This document shows, one piece after another, positions 1 to 7,638 of a DNA stretch of 26,707 nt. The DNA is from Dehalococcoidia bacterium UBA7891. GTDB lineage: Bacteria > Chloroflexota > Dehalococcoidia > Lucifugimonadales > UBA826. Position 1 is the first letter of the stretch, and every line of letters begins with the position of its first letter. The stretch is from NCBI GenBank assembly GCA_002500485.1, contig DLRJ01000068.1, positions 1 through 26,707 on the forward strand, read 5' to 3'. A program made the translations under genes and the position numbers. Under the pieces are notes generated by a model. It saw nothing but the letters and a program-made list of their open reading frames with translations, had not been told where the DNA came from and did not search any database.

Positions 1-1
1 C

Positions 2-523
2 TTCCCCACGTTCAATCAGGTACCTTACAAAGTCCCCGCGGAAGGGTCCTGGTACAAGGTGATACAGGTCGGTGTGGGGAGTGACATGCCCGCAGGTTCG
101 AGGGTAGACTCCCTGTACAAAGTCCTCTTCGAGTCACTCAGGGCCACGGCCAATCTCACCACCCCCTCCACGACCGGCGGTAGGTCCACATTAGGTATGG
201 TCCGGCTCACGGAGGTGGAGCTTGGACGGTCACTCGCCGCCCGTAATGGCTGCGCATCGTGTCACTCCACCGGCGGCGGCCCGGGGGTCGGCTCAACCAA
301 CTACGTGGGCACTCCCTGGGATGGACTCTTCGGGCGGGAGGTAGTGCTCGAGAATGGCTCGAAGGTGACGGCCGACGAAGCCTATCTTCGCGAGTCCATC
401 ATCGACCCCAACGCCAAGATCGTGAAGGGATTCTCGGCTGGAATCATGCCGCAGGGATTCGGCGACCGACTCTCCCCAGAGGACATTCAGGCATTAATCG
501 AGTACATCAAAGCCATCAGGTAG
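2..523 (+). CDS. c-type cytochrome, C-terminal part (5' end outside window)
   Basis: The reading frame is open at the left edge of the window, so this is the 3' end of a longer gene; the GTG at 59 is only the first in-frame start-like codon seen, not a convincing start. The single haem-binding motif CASCH is encoded at 251-265, and a C-terminal GIMPQGFG stretch supplies the expected axial Met. The segment from GREVVLENGS through DEAYLRESIIDPNA to the end resembles the cytochrome c domain often fused to the C-terminus of cytochrome c oxidase subunit II or found in related respiratory cytochromes. No CuA-type cysteine/histidine motif is visible in the part present, so I do not call it CoxB. It probably acts outside the cytoplasmic membrane in electron transfer. 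GC content is near 60%, much higher than the rest of the window. Confidence 0.75.
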   Translation, partial: FPTFNQVPYKVPAEGSWYKVIQVGVGSDMPAGSRVDSLYKVLFESLRATANLTTPSTTGGRSTLGMVRLTEVELGRSLAARNGCASCHSTGGGPGVGSTNYVGTPWDGLFGREVVLENGSKVTADEAYLRESIIDPNAKIVKGFSAGIMPQGFGDRLSPEDIQALIEYIKAIR

Positions 524-732
524 GTAATTTTCGCGTCCGAACCAACCGGTGCAGCAGGTCCCACCGTCGAAGCCGAAATCCTGGCATGACCCCCGATAGA
601 GTGCTAATACGGAATGACACCAGTGATTTCACCGGTAGAAAGTCCGCTCTCCCCCTTGGAACTCCCAAGGCCCAGCACCACACTCTTCTCCACCGAGCGC
701 CTCTATAGTATTCGCCTGCATTTTTCATAAAC

Positions 733-1167
733 ATGAACGATTTATATGAAAAATTCATCACCCAGATACTGATTGAAAATACTGATAACTTTAGAGTTGA
801 AAACCGAAAAGACATATATTTGGATGAAACCAATAGATATAAAATGAATCCCGACATCCTGCTGCGATTCAAGAATTCTGACCGGGTTGCTTTGGTCGCA
901 GATTATAAATACAAAAAGCTCAGACACTCGGGTTCCAGTAACCCTGATATGCATCAAGTTTTGTCTTATTGCACTTCAACTATGTCAAACCATGAGGTTT
1001 TAATTTATTCACTGCACGAAGTTGAAAATACTCCCCCTGCACCAATTTTAAACACCGAAACCGCCATCAGACAAATGACCATAGACTTAGGTGGCCCAAT
1101 GGAAAATTTGGTTAATGAATGTAGCCGGCTAGCATTTCAAGAAAAGGAGGTACAAAGACTAGGGTAG
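733..1167 (+). pseudogene. McrC-like restriction subunit, C-terminal nuclease domain remnant
   Basis: The 144-residue product matches the C-terminal PD-(D/E)xK nuclease half of McrC, the DNA-cutting subunit of McrBC-type modification-dependent restriction systems. Visible motifs are an N-terminal helix MNDLYEKFITQIL (McrC-like 'LFEEFV' helix), PD at residue 41 and the catalytic D57-Y-K59 (ADYKYK). Full McrC proteins are usually about 350-450 residues; the N-terminal domain that contacts McrB is absent, and no mcrB is seen. There is no Shine-Dalgarno sequence before the ATG. I infer a truncated remnant, with the junction somewhere in 524-732. Composition is very AT-rich (roughly one third GC), unlike the GC-rich cytochrome gene to the left. 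It could instead be a short stand-alone nuclease, but no start signal supports that. Confidence 0.6.
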
Positions 1168-1180
1168 GGGTGCAAAAAAG

Positions 1181-1267
1181 TGGTGCCCAGGAAGGGACTC
1201 GAACCCCCACTCTCTTACCGAGAAGCGGATTTTAAGTCCGCCGCGTCTACCATTCCGCCACCTGGGC
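1181..1267 (-). tRNA. tRNA-Leu (anticodon UAA)
   Basis: Read on the minus strand the 87-nt segment folds as a class II tRNA. The acceptor stem is GCCCAGG/CCTGGGC, followed by discriminator A and an encoded CCA (1181-1183). The anticodon stem GCGGA/TCCGC encloses the loop CTTAAAA, giving anticodon TAA (reads UUA/UUG as Leu). A long variable arm follows, then the T-arm with GGTTCGAGTCC. The 3' end points towards the McrC remnant, only 13 bp away. Confidence 0.96.
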
Positions 1268-1301
1268 ATTTTACATTCCAACTGCTAAAAGCAGAGCCCA
1301 C

Positions 1302-1307
1302 ATTATA
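1302..1307 (-). promoter_or_regulatory. putative -10 box for tRNA-Leu
   Basis: On the minus strand this is a perfect TATAAT ending 34 nt before the mature tRNA 5' end, which allows a leader of about 28 nt. The leader contains a short hairpin (CTGCT/AGCAG, 1282-1294). No good -35 hexamer is visible at 16-18 bp. Confidence 0.5.
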
Positions 1308-1338
1308 ACTGGTTAAGAGTAAGAAATGTGCCCTGGTT

Positions 1339-1364
1339 AGATTTGATCAATAATGATCAAATCT
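1339..1364. repeat. 11-bp perfect inverted repeat
   Basis: AGATTTGATCA and TGATCAAATCT form a perfect 11-bp inverted repeat around the 4-nt spacer ATAA. It is not followed by a T-run on either strand, so it is a weak candidate for an intrinsic terminator. Its position upstream of the tRNA-Leu -10 box fits an operator for a dimeric regulator, but that is inference. Confidence 0.7.
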
Positions 1365-1542
1365 GTCTGGCAAAAGGAACTAAATTCGGCGTTGTATAGA
1401 ACCGTTAGTGACCATTTCAACCAAAAGTTCTCCAAAATTATGCCTGGGCATCCGGACTGAAAATCCCCCACCCGCAATGTAATCCAACAGCCATCATAGC
1501 ATCAGGTTATACCTTCATATATTCAGCTATATGGGTTACAAA

Positions 1543-1572
1543 TTGCTTCGAAAATAGGCACGGGCATACTAT
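1543..1572 (+). promoter_or_regulatory. putative promoter of TM2-domain gene
   Basis: TTGCTT (1543-1548) and TACTAT (1567-1572) are separated by 18 bp and lie about 45 bp before the ATG of the TM2 gene. An AGAGAGG ribosome binding site lies at 1602-1608, 8 nt before that ATG. Match to the sigma-70 consensus is moderate. Confidence 0.4.
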
Positions 1573-1616
1573 AGTTAAGGTAGAAATTTAACAGTTAGTG
1601 CAGAGAGGTTTTTGGC

Positions 1617-1823
1617 ATGAGTGAGAAAAATTTCGTCGCTACCCTGCTTCTAGCTATTTTGTTAGGTAGTCTTGGTGCACACCGATTCTACGTCGGTAAA
1701 ACAGGCACAGGAATAGTGATGCTGCTGACGCTCGGCGGTTTAGGAATATGGAAGTTAATCGACATTATTATTATTGCAGTCAGTAACTTTAAGGACAGCA
1801 ACGGATTACCTATAAAACCTTAG
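1617..1823 (+). CDS. TM2 domain-containing small membrane protein
   Basis: The 68-residue protein consists almost entirely of one TM2 domain: a first hydrophobic helix (about residues 6-18), the conserved LGAHRFYVGK turn (19-28), and a second hydrophobic helix (about 31-56) that includes the GIWKLIDIIII signature. TM2 proteins are short inner-membrane proteins of unknown biochemical role. The start is supported by AGAGAGG 8 nt upstream. A degraded second copy with a zinc ribbon lies just downstream, suggesting duplication or an array of TM2 genes. Confidence 0.9.
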   Translation: MSEKNFVATLLLAILLGSLGAHRFYVGKTGTGIVMLLTLGGLGIWKLIDIIIIAVSNFKDSNGLPIKP

Positions 1824-1867
1824 ACAAAAAAAAGATTTCATTTATTTGAATTTCACGGATTTTTCAT

Positions 1868-2247
1868 ATGGTTTGCCTGAATTGCAGATCTAGCAATGAA
1901 ATAGGGACTTAATTTTGCAGCTCCTGTGGTAGCAAATTTGGTACCCAGGAATCTACCGGGGATTTTTCAGATTCCTCTCGCAAACCCTATGTGACAGCTG
2001 TATGTCTCGCGGCAGTTTTGGAACCGTTGGTGTCCATCATTTTTATGTCGGAAGGTGGCTCCATGGGTTATTTGACTTATCTCTTTTGGTTGCCGCTGGG
2101 ATATTCTTTTTTGCCTCTGCCTGGATTCTAGCGGGACTGCTTATCTTTGTAGATGTAGTACATAACACCTATTTCGTCTACAAATTGATAATAGGGGAAT
2201 ACCGAGACGGTTACGGGAAGCTAATCAGGGTCCCGGGCCCATCATAA
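1868..2247 (+). pseudogene. zinc-ribbon/TM2-domain protein, disrupted by stop and frameshift
   Basis: From ATG 1868 the frame encodes MVCLNC, a TAA stop at 1910-1912, then FCSSCG and a linker up to KPYVTAVCLAAVL. The sequence then continues as G-TVGVHHFYVGRW only in the next frame. CxxC...CxxC followed by a TM2 domain is a common architecture, and it is recovered here only by reading through the TAA and by restoring a single base missing near 2016-2021 (TTTTGGA). The remaining open frame from ATG 2002 to 2247 (81 residues) encodes the TM2 part with two hydrophobic segments, but it starts inside what should be the first helix. I infer a decaying gene; two sequencing errors are the main alternative. 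Confidence 0.72.
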
Positions 2248-2300
2248 AAGCCATCTGAAAGTTCTTCTGCCTATCTTAAAATAACCATAAAGCTACCTTA

Positions 2301-2335
2301 AATAAAAATGAGGGCGATGATACATCGCCCTCATT
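2301..2335 (-). terminator. intrinsic terminator of hppA
   Basis: A 12-bp perfect stem (2307-2318 with 2324-2335, containing GAGGGCGAT/ATCGCCCTC) with the 5-nt loop GATAC is followed on the minus strand by TTTATT. It lies 33 bp past the hppA stop codon. It may also slow transcription coming from the TM2 genes, although no T-run follows in that direction. Confidence 0.88.
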
Positions 2336-2367
2336 CAAATTCACAACATAGTATATATTTCTGATTC

Positions 2368-4407
2368 TTATGCTATAAACAAAGGTCCAAACACTAATGC
2401 CACTATGGACATTAATTTGAGTAGTATGTTCAGTGCTGGTCCCGATGTGTCCTTAAATGGGTCTCCAACCGTATCACCTACAACCGCGGCTGAGTGCTGA
2501 TCTGATCCTTTTCCTCCCAAATTACCTGCCTCGATATACTTCTTGGCATTGTCCCAAGCACCGCCTGCATTTGCCATCATTATTGCAAATAAGAACCCGG
2601 TGGCAATGGACCCTATAAGAAGCCCACCTAGGGCTCCAGGGCCCAAAATTATGCCAACCACAACTGGAACCACAACGGCTATAAGGCCTGGGAGAACCAT
2701 TTCTTTCATTGCGCCTTGCGTAGATATATCTACAGCCCTTGCGTAATCTGCATCAGCTGTTCCTTCTAGCAGGCCTTTTATTTCTCTAAATTGTCTCCTA
2801 ACCTCTTGCACCATAGCATATGCAGCTCTTCCTACAGCCTGCATAGTGAGCGCCGCAAACAAGAAGGGCATAATAGCACCAATTATGAGACCCATCATAA
2901 CTTTTACATTCATTACATCCAGGGTCTCAAGGCCTACTACCTGAGCATAAGCAGCCATTAGGGCTAGTGCTGTAAGAACAGCGGATCCTATAGCAAATCC
3001 TTTTCCTGTAGCTGCAGTTGTATTCCCCAGCGAATCTAAAGCATCAGTTCGCTCTCTAACTTCTGGATCAAGTCCGGCTTGCTCAGCGATCCCGCCAGCA
3101 TTATCAGCCACTGGGCCATAAGCATCGGTTGCAAGAGTTATACCTAAAGTTGACAACATACCGACTGCAGCAAGGGCAATTCCATACAATTCTGCGAATT
3201 CATAAGAAAGCCACATCGCTACTATGATAACTAGACCGGGGATTACTGTGCTAATCATCCCAAGGCCAAGTCCACCGATCATAATTGTTGCAGGGCCAGT
3301 CTCCGACTGTTCAGCTAATTTTTTAGTAGGGCTATATTCATATGAAGTATAGTACTCAGAGGCAGTACCTATTAATTGCCCCGCTACCAGACCTATCAAC
3401 ACGACCCAGAAAAGGTTGAAATTAAGATCCAAAAGAACTATCAATCCTCCTGTTCCAATTAAGACAAGGGCACCAGCTGAAAAAATTCCAGTCCTCAAGG
3501 CCCATAGGAGGCGACCCATGTCAGCTCCTTCCTTTGTTCTAACTAAAAAAGTACCGATTATTGAAGAAATGATTCCTATAGATGCAACCAAAAGAGGAAA
3601 CAGCTGTAACTTTAAAGTGTCGGCCCCAAGGAACGATGCACCTACCGCTGCTAATGCAACAGTAGCAATTATTGACCCTACATAGGACTCAAAGAGATCA
3701 GCCCCCATACCTGCAACGTCACCAACATTATCTCCGACATTGTCGGCTACAGTAGCTGGGTTACGGGGATCATCCTCGGGTATCCCTTGTTCTACCTTAC
3801 CTACCAAGTCAGCCCCCACGTCAGCGGCCTTGGTATAAATCCCTCCGCCTACCCTGGCAAACAAGGCTATTGATGATGCTCCAAATCCAAAACCTGCCAC
3901 TATAGAGTAATCATTGCTAAAAACAACGAGCATTAAAGTCACCCCTAAGAGTGCAAGCCCTACCACCGACATTCCCATGACTGCACCACTGTTAAAGGCT
4001 ACCCGTAAAGCTGAGTTCAAACCTTGCATTGCTTGTACGGTGGTTCGGGTGTTCGCCCTGACAGCTATGCTCATACCTATAAAGCCAGCCAATCCTGAAC
4101 CGAAAGCTCCAACTAAATAAGCAATCGCAGTGCCAACAGGTATTGAAGAAGTGCTTTGTTTGTCCATTCTACCGGTGACATCGAGGTCGACAAACACGGC
4201 TAGAATAACTGCCATAATGACAACAAATATAGCTAAAAGACGATATTCTCGCGATAGAAATGCCATCGCCCCTTCTTGAATGGCCTTACCGATAAATCGG
4301 ATCTGGTCACTACCTTCGTCTTTTCCTACAACTGCGTACGCTAGGAAGGCCGCAAAGGCTAAAGAGACTAATGAGGCAACAAGAGCAACAATCTGTATCA
4401 GTTCCAT
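2368..4407 (-). CDS. hppA: K+-dependent membrane-bound ion-translocating pyrophosphatase
   Basis: The 679-residue polytopic membrane protein hydrolyses pyrophosphate and pumps H+ or Na+ across the cytoplasmic membrane. The substrate-binding signature is clear: GGGIYTKAADVGADLVGK (188-204) and the acidic DDPRNPATVADNVGDNVGD run (212-230). A second set of acidic and lysine motifs appears at DAYGPVADNAGGI (428-440) and near the C-terminus (GDTVGDPFKDTSGPALN). After GNTT the sequence reads A465-A-T-G468-K: Ala and Gly at these two positions are the hallmark of the K+-dependent subfamily (Lys and Thr in K+-independent enzymes). Whether the ion is Na+ or H+ I cannot decide. The ATG is preceded by AGGAGGAT (4411-4418), and the gene stands alone with its own terminator. 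Confidence 0.97.
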   Translation of the reverse strand: MELIQIVALVASLVSLAFAAFLAYAVVGKDEGSDQIRFIGKAIQEGAMAFLSREYRLLAIFVVIMAVILAVFVDLDVTGRMDKQSTSSIPVGTAIAYLVGAFGSGLAGFIGMSIAVRANTRTTVQAMQGLNSALRVAFNSGAVMGMSVVGLALLGVTLMLVVFSNDYSIVAGFGFGASSIALFARVGGGIYTKAADVGADLVGKVEQGIPEDDPRNPATVADNVGDNVGDVAGMGADLFESYVGSIIATVALAAVGASFLGADTLKLQLFPLLVASIGIISSIIGTFLVRTKEGADMGRLLWALRTGIFSAGALVLIGTGGLIVLLDLNFNLFWVVLIGLVAGQLIGTASEYYTSYEYSPTKKLAEQSETGPATIMIGGLGLGMISTVIPGLVIIVAMWLSYEFAELYGIALAAVGMLSTLGITLATDAYGPVADNAGGIAEQAGLDPEVRERTDALDSLGNTTAATGKGFAIGSAVLTALALMAAYAQVVGLETLDVMNVKVMMGLIIGAIMPFLFAALTMQAVGRAAYAMVQEVRRQFREIKGLLEGTADADYARAVDISTQGAMKEMVLPGLIAVVVPVVVGIILGPGALGGLLIGSIATGFLFAIMMANAGGAWDNAKKYIEAGNLGGKGSDQHSAAVVGDTVGDPFKDTSGPALNILLKLMSIVALVFGPLFIA

Positions 4408-4549
4408 TGTATCCTCCTACATCCATGGAAAATTTCTGTGCAAAAACACACAATAAGGTCAAGTTTGCACAAGGTTTAATTTTCTTCTCTGGAAAATCCG
4501 CGGTCAATATAGATGAGGCCCATAATATGAGTAATAATCAATATTAACC

Positions 4550-5452
4550 TTATCTATACCTGTCCCAAATATTTACCAATTGACGCGCGGCCGCTTCCGG
4601 GTCTTCAGACATAGTTATGGCGCTCACCATACATACAGAATCAGCACCTGCCTGAATAACATCGGGGAGGTTTTCAATGGTGATACCTCCGATGGCAACA
4701 ATTGGCAGTCCTGTCTGTGATTTTACCTCTGTAATCATGGAAGGCCCAAGTGGGCTTCTTGCTGACTTACCCATCGTAGAAGTTGCATATATGGCTCCTA
4801 CAGCAAGGTAGTCAACACCGAATTCTTCAGACTCTGTCGACTCTGACACCCCTCCGTTTGATCTACCGATACATTGAGAAGGTTTTAAAATTCGCCTGGC
4901 TTCTTCAACAGGCATATCTGACTGGCCCACATGGAGAAAATCCGCGCCACTTAATCTGGCTATATCGACCGCGTCATTCACTACAAAGGCAGCATTGTAT
5001 TGATCACAAAGCTCTTTGATTTTGTAACAATTTTCCAAAAACGGAGCTCGATCATTCAATTTATCCCTGTATTGGACTACCTTTACGCCACCCTCTAATG
5101 AAGATTTAGTCATGTCATAGACGTCTATATTATTGGTTGCCTCCGGGTCCACTATTATGTAAATGCCATCCATCTTATTTCTTATCGATAGCCTTATCTG
5201 TAGGAAAAAATAACTCTCAATTTTGAGGAGAATTTCCTTCGCTTTTTTATTACCACCATCACCTATCCCAATAATAGCTAAAGCAGCCGCACACAGATTC
5301 AGAGCTTTTTCAGGCTTTTCAGGTACTGAAGTACTTGATTTTGATAATTTACTCGTCCCGACTATAAAACCTAATTCAGTTTTTAAATCCTTCTCATTAT
5401 TGGGTATGAAATCTGATATTTCCTGGCATATAGAAACTAAAAGTTCTGGCAT
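4550..5452 (-). CDS. thiE: thiamine-phosphate synthase with unusual N-terminal extension
   Basis: Residues 94-300 form a complete ThiE TIM barrel that joins HMP-pyrophosphate and thiazole phosphate to give thiamine phosphate. Visible family motifs: QYRDK (127-131, usually QLREK), ND (159-160), GADFLHVGQSDMP (169-181, with the Mg-binding Asp179), YLAVGAIYATSTM (215-227), AIGGI (253-257) and GADSVCMVSAI (269-279). ThiE is normally about 200-220 residues; here 93 extra residues precede the internal Met94. The extension has two helix-like segments (around 1-15 and 47-80) joined by a Ser-rich stretch, and I do not recognise it. An internal start at Met94 is possible. It follows the FmdB-like gene by 14 bp at the end of the mnmA-rnhB-fmdB-thiE run. 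Confidence 0.92.
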   Translation of the reverse strand: MPELLVSICQEISDFIPNNEKDLKTELGFIVGTSKLSKSSTSVPEKPEKALNLCAAALAIIGIGDGGNKKAKEILLKIESYFFLQIRLSIRNKMDGIYIIVDPEATNNIDVYDMTKSSLEGGVKVVQYRDKLNDRAPFLENCYKIKELCDQYNAAFVVNDAVDIARLSGADFLHVGQSDMPVEEARRILKPSQCIGRSNGGVSESTESEEFGVDYLAVGAIYATSTMGKSARSPLGPSMITEVKSQTGLPIVAIGGITIENLPDVIQAGADSVCMVSAITMSEDPEAAARQLVNIWDRYR

Positions 5453-5466
5453 ATATTATGTTTCCT

Positions 5467-5784
5467 TTATAGATCTAATCCGTCCGGCATCTTGCCCCCT
5501 CGGGCATCATCAATAGATTTCCTAACGCTATCTGGCATATCCACACCATGTTTTGAAAAAGAAGCTTCAACATTCTTCCCTATATTGGATGCGTCAGAAT
5601 AATAATTATCCGATTCACTCTTATCAAAGGATCCTCCAAATTTAAAGGTTACCCGAGATATTTTTTTACCAACCTCAATCGACCCGCACGAAGGGCAAAC
5701 TGGGTCTTGGGTGAAATTGAAAGACTTGAAGAACAACTCAAAGTCATCTTTACAATCTTTACATTGATACTCGTATATTGGCAT
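5467..5784 (-). CDS. FmdB-family zinc ribbon protein
   Basis: The 105-residue protein opens with MPIYEYQC, typical of the FmdB/CxxC regulatory family, and has four zinc-ribbon cysteines (C8, C11, C30, C33). The rest is low-complexity and polar, ending in the MPDGLDL tail; family members commonly have such a variable C-terminus. FmdB was named from a proposed regulator of formamidase expression, but for most members no function is known. The stop of rnhB is 2 bp upstream and thiE starts 14 bp downstream, so it is co-transcribed with them. Confidence 0.9.
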   Translation of the reverse strand: MPIYEYQCKDCKDDFELFFKSFNFTQDPVCPSCGSIEVGKKISRVTFKFGGSFDKSESDNYYSDASNIGKNVEASFSKHGVDMPDSVRKSIDDARGGKMPDGLDL

Positions 5785-5786
5785 TT

Positions 5787-6422
5787 TTAACCTGGATAGC
5801 GTTTCATACTAGCTACCGGCTCAAAGCTCCCTCTATGAATGTCAGTTGGCCCCCTAGATTTTATAGCAATCATATGGTCTCTTGTCCCGTAGCCTTTATT
5901 TTTTTCGAGGGAGTATCCAGGGTATTCCATACTCAAACTAGACATATGAAGATCCCGAGTGACTTTAGCAATGATTGATGCTGCGGCAATTGTCCTTGAT
6001 ATTAAGTCTCCTTTTACAACAGCCTCATATGGAACTGGGCATTCATCCAATTTAACTGCATCAACGAGTAAATAATCTGGCTGAATGATGGATTTTTCCA
6101 TAGCCCGCATCATCGCCAATTTTGTAGCAACAGCAATACCTAGTTCATCTATTTCAGCAACACTGGCCCAACCAACTTCGGCACATAAGGATTCAGATTT
6201 TATTGCCTTTAGGAGGTGCTCTCTTTTCGGAGCAGTGAGTTTTTTACTGTCAGTGACAGAAGAAAGTAGTGAGTCATCAACATACGGAGGAAATATGACA
6301 AACCCGGCTGCCACAGGCCCAGCCAGGCACCCTCTCCCAACTTCATCAATACCACCTATCAAACGATAACCTTGGGAAATTAATTTTCGCTCGATTTCAA
6401 GCGAGGTCAAAAGTATCGTCAC
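5787..6422 (-). CDS. rnhB: ribonuclease HII
   Basis: The 211-residue protein removes RNA from RNA-DNA hybrids and single ribonucleotides from DNA. The family motif GGIDEVGRGCLAGPV holds the catalytic D26 and E27. The other carboxylates are D121 (LLVDA) and D157 (AKVTRD). The C-terminal motif GYGTRDHM...GPTDIHRGSFEPV is typical of RNase HII. The gene lies 12 bp after mnmA in the same direction and is full length. Confidence 0.97.
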   Translation of the reverse strand: MTILLTSLEIERKLISQGYRLIGGIDEVGRGCLAGPVAAGFVIFPPYVDDSLLSSVTDSKKLTAPKREHLLKAIKSESLCAEVGWASVAEIDELGIAVATKLAMMRAMEKSIIQPDYLLVDAVKLDECPVPYEAVVKGDLISRTIAAASIIAKVTRDLHMSSLSMEYPGYSLEKNKGYGTRDHMIAIKSRGPTDIHRGSFEPVASMKRYPG

Positions 6423-6434
6423 CTCTAAGCTGAA

Positions 6435-7559
6435 TTAGAAAACGGTTATAGTTTCACTGTTGCTGTTAATGGGAGCATTCACCACTAAATCTTCGATGAT
6501 CCCACCTCCGATCATCTCCTTATCTTGATAAAATACTACGGGTTGGCCGGGAGTTATAGCCCGCTGAGGTTCAACAAATCTTATATCTGCATAACCATCT
6601 CGAAGTATCACCAAAGCCGGTTCTTCTTTAGCTTTATATCTAATTCTTGCCTTCACTTCCATCTCGGCATCGACTTCTACTTTTGAGGTAAAACTCAATT
6701 TATTTGCTGTGAAATCAGTCTCCATGAGATCTTCATCGGCTCCCAGCACAACTTCATTACTTTCAGAATTTATCTTTATCACGTACCTAGGTTCACCATC
6801 GTTAGGATTTATGCCTAGTTTACGCCTCTGGCCCACTGTGAAAAACTGGATCCCTGGATGCTCTCCCAAAATGTTTCCATCAGTATCTATATAATTTCCT
6901 GTCTTGGGTTTTACTCTTTCTTTGACGAAGTCACGATAATTGCCACTTGGAATAAAACAAATCTCCTGGCTATCAGGTTTTCCTGCAACCAGTAACCCGG
7001 CTTCTTCAGCAAGTTTTCTTATATCCAACTTGGTATATTCACCAACTGGAAACTTCAGACGGCTTAATTCTTGCTGAGTAAGGGTATATAAAACGTACGA
7101 TTGGTCCTTGCTTCCATCTATACCTTTTAACAGATGAAAATTTCCATCGGCGGCTGCAAGCCTTGCGTAGTGACCTGTTGCTATGTAATCAGCATCAAGA
7201 AATAGAGCTCTTCTCAATAAAAAATCGAACTTGATTTTGTCATTACAGGCTAGGCATGGGTGAGGTGTCCGACCTGAATCATATTCACTGACAAAATAGT
7301 CCACCACATGTTCTTGAAATTCTTTTTCGAAATTCACGAAGTAGTGGGGAATATCTAGCATTTGGCAGACTCGTCTAGCATCTTCCACATCTTCAACTGA
7401 ACAACATCGGTTATTTGCCCCATTGGAATTCTCAGAGTCTTCTGTCCAAAGTCTCAATGTCATACCAACGACGTCGTATCCTTGATTCTTCAACAGTAAT
7501 GCAGCAACGGAAGAATCGACCCCACCACTCATCGCAACAATTACTTTTTCCTTTTTCAT
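6435..7559 (-). CDS. mnmA: tRNA-specific 2-thiouridylase MnmA
   Basis: The 374-residue cytoplasmic enzyme puts sulfur on U34 of tRNAs for Glu, Gln and Lys. The N-terminal PP-loop SGGVDSS (11-17) binds ATP for adenylation of the uridine. The two catalytic cysteines are C102 (HPCLACND) and C201 (EICFIPSGNYRDF), in the same register as in E. coli. The C-terminal beta-barrel includes GQRRKLGI and ends with GGGIIED. It is the first gene of a minus-strand run and is divergent from rsfS, with 79 bp between them. Confidence 0.98.
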   Translation of the reverse strand: MKKEKVIVAMSGGVDSSVAALLLKNQGYDVVGMTLRLWTEDSENSNGANNRCCSVEDVEDARRVCQMLDIPHYFVNFEKEFQEHVVDYFVSEYDSGRTPHPCLACNDKIKFDFLLRRALFLDADYIATGHYARLAAADGNFHLLKGIDGSKDQSYVLYTLTQQELSRLKFPVGEYTKLDIRKLAEEAGLLVAGKPDSQEICFIPSGNYRDFVKERVKPKTGNYIDTDGNILGEHPGIQFFTVGQRRKLGINPNDGEPRYVIKINSESNEVVLGADEDLMETDFTANKLSFTSKVEVDAEMEVKARIRYKAKEEPALVILRDGYADIRFVEPQRAITPGQPVVFYQDKEMIGGGIIEDLVVNAPINSNSETITVF

Positions 7560-7623
7560 ACAATTAGGCTAGCACACAAATGGTCAATTGTTATCTATAA
7601 AAACATCTTTTAGATAAAGAATA

Positions 7624-7629
7624 TATAAT
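7624..7629 (+). promoter_or_regulatory. putative -10 box directing a leaderless rsfS mRNA
   Basis: A perfect TATAAT ends 9 bp before the rsfS ATG at 7639, so initiation about 7-9 nt downstream would put the transcript start at or almost at the start codon. No Shine-Dalgarno sequence is visible in the gap. No clear -35 box is seen. Confidence 0.45.
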
Positions 7630-7638
7630 TCTACCCTT

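Larger units (their letters stand above)
1268..1616. other. 349-bp intergenic region
   Basis: I see no convincing coding sequence here. It holds the probable promoter of the minus-strand tRNA-Leu, a strong inverted repeat at 1339-1364, and a probable promoter for the plus-strand TM2 gene near its right end. Confidence 0.7.

Noticed and set aside
654..670. 6-bp hairpin (CCTTGG/CCAAGG) after the cytochrome gene as terminator
   Set aside because: Short stem with no following T-run; not enough to call a terminator.
259..708. 149-codon plus-strand open frame overlapping the cytochrome gene
   Set aside because: It is an alternative frame of GC-rich DNA, with Arg/His-rich translation and no motif; the CASCH-containing frame is the real gene.
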